A DNA stretch of 49,464 bases from an uncultured Alphaproteobacteria bacterium (lineage in GTDB: Bacteria > Pseudomonadota > Alphaproteobacteria > Rhizobiales > Aestuariivirgaceae). Both the position numbers and the translations under genes were made by a program. The DNA lies in assembly GCA_937873445.1 (NCBI GenBank), contig CALMWF010000042.1:1-49464 (forward strand), in the 5' to 3' direction. Positions 42,945 through 49,464 of this stretch are shown here, piece after piece. The stretch's first letter is position 1. Every line of letters starts with the position of its first letter. The notes under the pieces are model-generated. The model was not told where the DNA came from. It saw nothing but the letters and a program-made list of their open reading frames with translations, and did no database searches.

Positions 42945-45445
42945 TCATTCGTCGCGAAGGGCGGTGGAGGGTTTGGCGGTCAGGGCGCGGTTGGTGGCCA
43001 GAAGCCCGCCCGCAATGGTCAGCAGAAGCGCCAGCGCCACGGTCAGGGCGGCAGTGCCGGGGGAGAAGGCAAAGGGCAGCTCCAGCACGAAGCGGGCCAG
43101 GAACCAGGCCCCGGTGGTGCCGGCCATAAGGCCGAAGACGGCGGCCGCCAGACCGAGCAGGCCATATTCCAGAGCGTAGCTGGCCAGCAGCTGACGGCGC
43201 GAAGCGCCATAGGTTTTCAGCACCACCGCCTCATAACGGCGCGCCGACAGACCGGCGGCCAGCGCGCCAGCCAGCACCAGCGTGCCGGTGATGAGGGTGA
43301 GGATATTGGCCGAGCGGATGGCCAGCAGGATCTTGCCCATGAGGCCCGCCACCTGATCCAGCGCATCCTTGACGCGCACGGCGGTAATGCCGGGCCAGCG
43401 CCGGGCCATGGTGTTGAGGAACTGCGCCTCGTCGGCTCCGGCCATGGTCACGGTGACGATGGCGCTGTGGGGGGCGCGCTGCAGGGTATTGGGCGAAAAC
43501 ACCATGACGAAGTTGATGCCGAAACTGCGCCAGTTCACGCGCCGCAGATTGGCCACGGTGGCGGTGATGTCGCGGCCCAGAACATTGACGGTCAGCTGAT
43601 CGCCGATCCTGAGGCCGAGACCTTCCGCAATGTCATCGACAAGGGAAACCAGGGGCGGGCCGGCATAGTCGGCGGGCCACCATTCTCCGGCCACCAGGGT
43701 GGAGTTTTCCGGCAGGCTGGCACTGTAGGTGAGACCGCGCTCGCCGCGCAGCGCCCATTGCGCGCCCTCGGCGGGTTTCACCTGATCGGCGGCAACACCC
43801 TTCACGGCGGTGATGCGGCCGCGCAGCATGGGGGCGGTGCCGGTGGCGACAACCCCGGCTTGCGCCTTCACCTCGGTCACAAAGCGGTCAAGGTCGGTGT
43901 TGCGCACATCGATAAAAAAGAAGGCGGGCGCCTTTTCGGCAAGACCGCCGCGCAACTCGCGGCTCAGGGTGGCGTCGGTCTGGGCCAGCATGGCAAACAG
44001 GCCAAGCCCCAGACCCAGCGCCAGGATGACGGCCAGAGCCGGTGAGCCGGGCCGGGCCAGGGATGCGAGTGCCTGACGGAGCAGCAGGTTTCCGGGCCGG
44101 GGCAGCAGGCGGAGCAGACGAAGAAACAGCCAGCCGAGAAGAAACAGCCCAGCAAAGCTCAGGGCCAGTCCGGCGAGATAGCCGCCGGTCAAAGTCCAGT
44201 TGTCACTGCTGGTGAGAACGAGGGCGGCAAGGGCTGCCATGAACAGGGCGGAGGCGGCGGCATGGGCCAGGGGCAAACGGCTTTTGACCGGGGCTGCGCC
44301 ATGGCGAAACAGCGCAGTGGCGGGAATGCTGCCGGTGGCCGCCAGCGGCAGCACGGTGAAGGCCAGCGCCACCAGCAGCCCCATGGCCCCGGCCCGCAGC
44401 AAGGCCAGCCACTCCACGCCGGTGGCCAGCGGCAGGGGCAGAAGGTCGGCGAAGAAGAACTGGGCGAGGGCAGGTGTGGCCGCTCCCAGCGCCAGGCCAA
44501 AGGCAAGCGCCAGCAGGCTTACCAGCAGCAATTCGGTGAGGAAGATGGCAAAGACGGTGGCGCTGGTGGCGCCCAGCGCCTTGTAGGTGGCGATGGTGGT
44601 GGCGCGGCGCTGGATGAAGGCCTTGACCGCATTGGCAATGCCCGCCCCGCCGATGACCAGGGCAGCAAGCCCCACCAGGGTGAGGAAGAAGCCCAGACGC
44701 TCCACCATGCGCTCAGTGCCGGTGGCCGCCTGTGAAGCAGCCCGCAACCGCCAGCCCGCCTCCGGGAAGGTCCGGTTGGCTGCCGCCACTGCCGCTTTGG
44801 CCGCCGTGGGATCGGCAAGCTTCACCCGGTATTTCCAGGTGACGAGGCTGCCCGGCTGGATGAGGCCGGTGGCGGCCAGGGCCTGATCGCTGATGAGGAG
44901 GCGCGGGGCGAGCAGAAAGCCTTCGCCCAGCCGGTCCGGTTCGGCGGCAATTTCCGCCGTGATGATGAAGCTGGCCTGGCCCAGGGTGATCCGGTCGCCC
45001 AGCTTCAATCCCAGTCGCCCGAGCAGCAGCGGATCGGCCACCGCCGCAAAGCTGTTGGCGCGGGCGGCAAGGGCTTCCGGCAGGGCACCCTGGGAAAGTT
45101 TCACCGCGCCATAGAGCGGATAGGCGCCATCCAGCGCCTTCACCTCGGTCAAGGCGGTTGCCGTGGGGGTCACGGCCATGGCCCGGAAGGTCACCACGCG
45201 TGAGACGGCGCCGAGGCCCTTCATGTAACCCTCTTCGGCGGCACTGGCCTGACGCTGGGTCAGGGCAAATTCCACATCGCCGCCCAGCAGTGGCTGGCCC
45301 TGCTGGTCAATGCCGCGGGTGATGCTGGCGGACAGTGCGGCCACCATGGCAATGATGGTGGTGCCCAGCGCGAGGCAGGCCAGGAAGATCCAGAAGCCCT
45401 GCAGGCCGGAGCGCAGATCGCGGAGGGCAAAGCGCAGGGGCAGCA

Positions 45446-45449
<4 letters not shown>
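42945..45449 (-). CDS. ABC transporter permease, YbbP / FtsX-like type
   Basis: An 834-residue permease with about ten membrane helices and two FtsX/MacB-type blocks: residues about 260-380 (GGAGIANAVKAFIQRRATTI) and about 700-834 (LAGALAAGLSARRYEAVVLK). Large periplasmic segments sit between. It overlaps the ATPase gene's stop by four bases. In related bacteria this pair stands divergent to a TesA-type esterase, as here, and is thought to export lipids or hydrophobic compounds. Confidence 0.9.
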
Positions 45450-46117
<668 letters not shown>

Positions 46118-46197
46118 GGGGGAAAATCCTTGGAGGGGTTGAGGCCATATAGGATTTCTGCTTGGGCTTTTCACCCCTTCTTCCTATCTTCACGGCC

Positions 46198-46815
46198 ATG
46201 CTGCGTTCCCTTTTCTTCAGTCTGGCCCTTGCCGCCATGGTCCTGCCGGCCACGGCCCGCCCCATGACCCTGCTGGCGCTGGGCGACAGTCTCACCGCCG
46301 GTTATGGCGTGGACCCGGGCGATGCCTTTCCGGTGAAACTCGAAGCCGCGTTGCGGGTGAAGGGCCATGATGTGACGGTGATCAATGCCGGGGTGTCGGG
46401 CGATACGGCGGGTGACGGGCTGGCCCGGCTGGACTGGGCGCTCGGTGATCCGGTGGATGCGGCCATTGTGGAACTGGGTGCCAATGACATGCTGCGCGGG
46501 CTCGACCCGGCGGAGACGGAAAGGGCGCTTGACCAGATTCTCGCCACGCTCAGGGCGAAGAATATTCCGGTGCTGCTGGCGGGCATGCAGGCCGCGCCCA
46601 ATCTTGGTGCTGATTATGGGGCGCGGTTCAACCGCCTCTACCCCAAGCTCACGGCGGTGCATGGCGTGTTGTTCTATCCCTTCTTTCTCGATGGCGTGGC
46701 GGGACAGAGCGCCCTCAATCAGCCCGACGGCATGCACCCCAATGCAGCGGGCGTTGACGAAATTGTGAAGCGCATGGTGCCCGCCGTGGAGGCGTTGCTG
46801 GCCCAGGTCAGGTGA
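46198..46815 (+). CDS. GDSL-type arylesterase / lysophospholipase (TesA-like)
   Basis: A 205-residue periplasmic SGNH hydrolase. It has a signal peptide (SLFFSLALAAMVLPATARP), block I LALGDSLTAGYG with Ser31, the glycine block INAGVSGDTAGDG, block III ELGANDMLRG, and the Asp-His pair in PDGMHPNAAG. It hydrolyses thioesters or lysophospholipids by homology to TesA. It is divergent from the YbbA/YbbP pair, an arrangement also known in E. coli. Confidence 0.93.
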   Translation: MLRSLFFSLALAAMVLPATARPMTLLALGDSLTAGYGVDPGDAFPVKLEAALRVKGHDVTVINAGVSGDTAGDGLARLDWALGDPVDAAIVELGANDMLRGLDPAETERALDQILATLRAKNIPVLLAGMQAAPNLGADYGARFNRLYPKLTAVHGVLFYPFFLDGVAGQSALNQPDGMHPNAAGVDEIVKRMVPAVEALLAQVR

Positions 46816-46871
46816 TTGCGAATCAGGCCTCCGTCCCGGATGCTCCTTGGCGTTCTGGCAAGGAGGCCGCC

Positions 46872-47408
46872 ATGCCGCGTCTGTTCACGGGGATCGAGCT
46901 TCCGCACGACATTGCCGATGAACTGGCGCTGAAGCGCGGCGGCATTCCGGGGGCGCGCTGGATTGACACCGAATCCTTCCACATCACTCTCCGCTTCATC
47001 GGCGATATTGATGAGGGGCTGGCCCATGAGATTTCCTACGGGCTGGCGCAGGCGGCTGGCCCCGCCTTCAGCCTGAAGCTCAAGGGGGTTGACGTGTTTG
47101 GCGGCAACAAGCCGCATACGCTGCACGCCGGGGTGGAGGACAGCGCCGATCTCCGGCGTTTGCAGGCCGCCCATGAGCGCATCTGCCAGAGGCTGGGGGC
47201 CGCCCCCGATTCCCGCCGCTTCACCCCGCATGTGACGCTGGCCCGCCTCAAGGACGCCGACCCCGCCGCCCTGGCGCAATTCGTCCACGCCCAGAGTCTT
47301 TATCGTTCACGGCCTTTCCGGGTGGCGCGTTTCGTGCTGTTCTCATCGCGGCCGTCGCGCGGGGGTGGTCCCTATGCGGTGGAACAGGCTTATGATTTAC
47401 AGGTGTGA
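46872..47408 (+). CDS. thpR: RNA 2',3'-cyclic phosphodiesterase
   Basis: A 2H phosphoesterase of 178 residues (LigT/ThpR) that opens 2',3'-cyclic phosphates on RNA. The two catalytic motifs are [11 protein letters not shown] and HVTLARLKD. The ATG at 46872 has AAGGAGG six bases upstream (46859-46865), which decides it over an earlier in-frame GTG. Followed two bases later by phhB. Confidence 0.93.
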   Translation: MPRLFTGIELPHDIADELALKRGGIPGARWIDTESFHITLRFIGDIDEGLAHEISYGLAQAAGPAFSLKLKGVDVFGGNKPHTLHAGVEDSADLRRLQAAHERICQRLGAAPDSRRFTPHVTLARLKDADPAALAQFVHAQSLYRSRPFRVARFVLFSSRPSRGGGPYAVEQAYDLQV

Positions 47409-47410
47409 AG

Positions 47411-47716
47411 ATGGCAGACAGAAAACTGATCGGCGTTGAGCGGGCCAAGGCCCTGCACGGGTTGCACGGCTGGGCCGAGGCCAAGGGGCGGGATGCCATC
47501 ACCAAGACCTTCCAGTTTGCCAGTTTTGGCAAGGCCTTCGGCTTCATGACCGAGGTGGCGCTGGCGGCGGAGAAAATGGATCACCATCCGGAATGGACCA
47601 ATATCTACGGCCGGGTGGAAGTGACGCTGGCCACCCATTCGGCCGGCGGGGTGACGGAAAAGGACATCGAACTCGCCCGCCGCATCGACGACAAGGCCGA
47701 GGGCCGGACCCGTTAA
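47411..47716 (+). CDS. phhB: 4a-hydroxytetrahydrobiopterin dehydratase (PCD/DCoH)
   Basis: A 101-residue pterin carbinolamine dehydratase. The catalytic histidines are in [19 protein letters not shown], and the family block [18 protein letters not shown] precedes it. It recycles pterin cofactor of aromatic amino-acid hydroxylases; no hydroxylase gene is nearby. ATG at 47411, two bases after the thpR stop. Confidence 0.92.
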   Translation: MADRKLIGVERAKALHGLHGWAEAKGRDAITKTFQFASFGKAFGFMTEVALAAEKMDHHPEWTNIYGRVEVTLATHSAGGVTEKDIELARRIDDKAEGRTR

Positions 47717-47745
47717 CCAGCCGAAGGAGGGTGCCCTGTCACTCC

Positions 47746-47774
47746 TTGACGGAAGGGGAGCGGCTTCCCATATC
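47746..47774 (+). promoter_or_regulatory. Promoter of the Bax inhibitor-1 family gene
   Basis: TTGACG (47746-47751), a 17-bp spacer and CATATC (47769-47774), with transcription starting near 47781 and a strong GAGGAGGAAA ribosome site just before the ATG at 47808. Confidence 0.6.
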
Positions 47775-47807
47775 CTGCCGCAACGACTGATTTTCGAGGA
47801 GGAAACC

Positions 47808-48530
47808 ATGTCTGACTATCGCACACGCAGCCAGGTCGGCACCGTTCAGCGGGCCGAAATCGACCAGGGGCTGCGCAGCTACATGCTCGGCGTCTATAAC
47901 TATATGGCGCTGGGTGTTGCCTTCACCGCTCTGGTGGTTCTGGCCGTGGCGTCCAGCCCCGCCGCCATTGCCACGGTCTTCAGCCTCAAATGGGTCTGGT
48001 TCATCGCCGCCATCGGCCTTGGCTTTCTGGCGCCGCGCATGATGTTTTCCGAAAACAGGGTCATGGCGCATGCCGCCTTCTGGTCCTATGCCGGCCTGTG
48101 GGGCCTGATGATGGCGCCCATGCTGGCCCATTATCTGGCGGTCGATCCGTCGCTGGTCTATCGCGCCTTCCTGATCACGGCGGCCACCTTTGCCGGCACC
48201 AGTCTGGCTGGCTACGTGACCAAGCGTGACCTCTCGGGCTTCGGCGCCTTCTTCTTCATTGCCTCCATCGGCATCCTCATTGCCATTCTGGTCAACGCCT
48301 TCTTCGTCCAGTCGACAATGATGAGCCTCATTGTTTCCATCGTGACGGTGCTGCTGTTTGCCGGCATCACCGCCTATGAAACCCAGATGATCAAGGAAAT
48401 GTATGTCGAGGGCGATGCCCCCGGCGTGGCGCGCGGCAAGTCGATCTTCGGCGCCTTCGCGCTCTATGGCAGCTTCGTCACGCTGTTCGTGCACATCCTC
48501 AACATTCTGGGCATTGCCAACAACGAGTGA
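47808..48530 (+). CDS. Bax inhibitor-1 / YccA family membrane protein
   Basis: A 240-residue membrane protein with seven hydrophobic helices. It has the BI-1 features YNYMALGVAFTALVVLAVAS, SLVYRAFLITAATFAGTSLA and the conserved GITAYETQMIKEMY with the acidic pore-type residues. Relatives form a pH-sensitive calcium leak or interact with FtsH. It has its own promoter and ends in a clear terminator at 48551-48576. Confidence 0.95.
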   Translation: MSDYRTRSQVGTVQRAEIDQGLRSYMLGVYNYMALGVAFTALVVLAVASSPAAIATVFSLKWVWFIAAIGLGFLAPRMMFSENRVMAHAAFWSYAGLWGLMMAPMLAHYLAVDPSLVYRAFLITAATFAGTSLAGYVTKRDLSGFGAFFFIASIGILIAILVNAFFVQSTMMSLIVSIVTVLLFAGITAYETQMIKEMYVEGDAPGVARGKSIFGAFALYGSFVTLFVHILNILGIANNE

Positions 48531-48550
48531 GCCGCTTGCGCGACGTTTTG

Positions 48551-48576
48551 AAAGGCCCCGGCAACGGGGCCTTTTT
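48551..48576 (+). terminator. Intrinsic terminator behind the BI-1 gene
   Basis: AAAGGCCCCG, a GCAA loop and CGGGGCCTTT with a run of five T. It is symmetrical enough to serve the convergent DUF2794 gene too, whose stop codon begins at 48576. Confidence 0.9.
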
Positions 48577-48917
48577 CATGACACCGGCTTGAGAGCGAGA
48601 ACGCGCAGCACCCGGGCAAGGTCGGGCCCGCGCCTGAGGATGAGGCCGCCCTGGGCCACCACCGCAAAGGCCCCCTGCTTCTGGGCCAGGGCCGGGGTTT
48701 TGGTGATGCGGTACAGGGGCGCTTCACTGGCCCGGCGAAAGACCGAGAAGGTGGCGGTGTGGCGGTCGAAACTCAGGCCGTAGTCGCGCCACTCGCCTGC
48801 CGCGACATGGCGCCCGTAGAGATCGAGAATGGTCATGAGTTCGTGGCGGGTGAAGGCCACCGGCCTTTCCGCCGGCCCGGCGCTGCGGTCCTGAAATGAA
48901 ATCAGCGTATCGGCCAT
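48576..48917 (-). CDS. DUF2794 family protein
   Basis: A 113-residue protein of unknown function with the DUF2794 blocks FTRHELMTILDLYGRHVAAG, EWRDYGLSF, VFRRASEAPLYRI and GGLILRRGPDLARVLRVL. Its members are confined to alphaproteobacteria, as far as I know. The ATG at 48917 gives MADTLISFQD; an in-frame ATG six codons further up is also open. Confidence 0.88.
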   Translation of the reverse strand: MADTLISFQDRSAGPAERPVAFTRHELMTILDLYGRHVAAGEWRDYGLSFDRHTATFSVFRRASEAPLYRITKTPALAQKQGAFAVVAQGGLILRRGPDLARVLRVLALKPVS

Positions 48918-49010
48918 TCCGCCTCCCCACCCCAAGATGACGGCCCGGCAGAAATTTTCAAGGGGAGGAAAATACCCCAGTTTCGCCCCTTTTTGATCAT
49001 GGCTTCACCA

Positions 49011-49137
49011 CTTTGGGGGGCCATATGGGTAGCGTTGCCTCGATGTCCGGCGGCGCGGGTTCCTCAGCCCCCAAGCCCCCGAGGTTTTCGCCCGCCGGAC
49101 GCCCCGATTCCCTTTGTCTGTGGAGTCGAGTCCTCAT
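49011..49137 (+). ncRNA. Candidate structured small RNA upstream of the hairpin array
   Basis: Between the DUF2794 start and the array there is no credible gene, but there is strong structure. GTCCGGCGG (49045-49053) pairs with CCGCCGGAC (49092-49100), extended by GCG/CGC with one bulge, then an inner stem CCTC (49062-49065) / GAGG (49081-49084) closing a C-rich loop, AGCCCCCAAGCCCCC. TTGGGGG upstream (49013-49019) can pair with CCCCCAA in that loop, either as a pseudoknot or an alternative fold. The first hairpin of the array (49138 on, with a T-run) would end the transcript. No clear promoter is visible. 48918-49010 holds nothing else I can name. Confidence 0.3.
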
Positions 49138-49464
49138 GGCCAGCCCGAAAGGCTGGCCATTTTTTTGTGGTGCGCCTTCTTTCGGAAGGCGCAAGCGGCC
49201 AGCCCGAAAGGCTGGTCATTTTTTATGTGGTGCGCCTTCTTTCGCCCGCACGACTGTCCGGCCGGAAGGCGCAAGCGGCCAGCCCGAAAGGCTGGCCATT
49301 TTTTTATCTGTTGCGCCTTCTTTCGCCCGCACGGTTGTCCGGTCGGAAGGTGCAAGCGGCCAGCCCGAAAGGCTGGTCATTTTTTTATGTGTTGCGCCTT
49401 CTTTCGCCTGCACGACTGTCCGGCCGGAAGGCGCAAGCGGCCAGCCCGAAAGGCTGGCCATTTT
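49138..49464. repeat. Tandem array of paired hairpins, period 80-81 bp (runs off the window)
   Basis: Five copies begin with CAGCCCGAAAGGCTGG at 49141, 49200, 49280, 49361 and 49442 (intervals 59, 80, 81, 81). Each full unit has a hairpin GGCCAGCC-CGAAA-GGCTGGCC followed by six to eight T, then a second hairpin GCGCCTTC ... GAAGGCGC with a loop of about 25 bases. The first unit has lost 22 bases of that loop but keeps the stem. Changes between copies keep pairing. The last copy is cut by the window end, so the array length is unknown. Confidence 0.9.

Noticed and set aside
49216-49461. A minus-strand open frame of three 27-residue repeats (each starting MASLSGWPLAP or similar)
   Set aside because: It arises because two of the repeat intervals are 81 bp. 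The 80- and 59-bp intervals break the frame, changes keep base pairing and not codons, and no ribosome site is present.
49138-49464. The tandem array as a CRISPR array or integron attC cassette row
   Set aside because: There are no variable spacers between repeats, the unit is far longer than a CRISPR repeat, and there are no GTTRRRY core sites or cassette genes.

Overview
The window is GC-rich, densely coding chromosomal DNA from an alphaproteobacterium, most probably of the Hyphomicrobiales (Rhizobiales). The evidence is the gene order and the lineage-typical small families: rsmB / heparinase-like gene / purH; argH-lptM-lysA next to a TIGR02302 (DUF4175) protein; ftsEX divergent from a zinc-ribbon gene and hpt; an SDHAF4-like DUF1674 protein; DUF2794. 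A direct-repeat GTTC-N7-GTTC LexA box and dispersed palindromes around CCGAAAAGT / ACTTTTCGG point the same way. I cannot name a species. Nearly all the DNA is housekeeping; the accessory material is small.

Layout. 58-5585 (minus): htpX, rsmB, heparinase-like gene, purH. 5622-5810: SDHAF4-like gene. 5866-7021: an AT-richer islet bracketed by palindromic repeats, holding a broken DUF6471-like gene and an orphan 283-codon gene. 7056-10688: gluQRS, alkA-type glycosylase, HNH endonuclease, dsbB, yqaA-type gene, arfB. 10776-10861: tRNA-Leu(CAA). 10963-14653 (plus): D,D-carboxypeptidase, EamA transporter, CobW GTPase, Spx/ArsC protein. 14654-17481: DDAH-like hydrolase and TusA-like protein (minus), then MOSC-mobA-mobB (plus). 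17601-21014: a two-domain dimethylglycine/sarcosine dehydrogenase-like enzyme and a second EamA transporter. 21015-26001: gloB, methyltransferase, chorismate mutase-hisC-tyrC operon, ChaC-like gene. 26021-30700 (minus): ftsE-ftsX-plsC, class II ribonucleotide reductase and a small gene of unknown function with a LexA box on its promoter. 30810-32091: zinc-ribbon gene and hpt. 32203-37452 (minus): argH-lptM-lysA and TIGR02302. 37492-38115: TlpA-type thioredoxin. 38183-46117 (minus): 3-hydroxyacyl-CoA dehydrogenase, etfBA, rhomboid, LysE exporter, PduO-type adenosyltransferase, YbbA/YbbP-type ABC pair. 46198-48530 (plus): GDSL esterase, thpR, phhB, BI-1 protein. 48576-48917: DUF2794. 49138 to the end: a tandem array of paired hairpins.

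How the parts fit. The adenosyltransferase can make the adenosylcobalamin that the class II reductase needs. EtfAB can take electrons from flavoprotein dehydrogenases, probably including the dimethylglycine/sarcosine-type enzyme. The MOSC-MobA-MobB run serves molybdenum cofactor maturation.

The most unusual observations are: (1) the 80-81 bp hairpin array, whose copies vary in ways that keep base pairing, preceded by a structured possible small RNA; (2) a perfect LexA box lying over the -35 of an apparently leaderless promoter for an unknown gene just downstream of the ribonucleotide reductase, with a one-mismatch box upstream of the reductase itself; (3) the islet with a pseudogene that fits a 5-bp slippage deletion and an orphan gene whose -35 appears to come from a repeat; (4) two palindrome families that sit directly behind stop codons. 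All calls are from reading the sequence; no database search was run.
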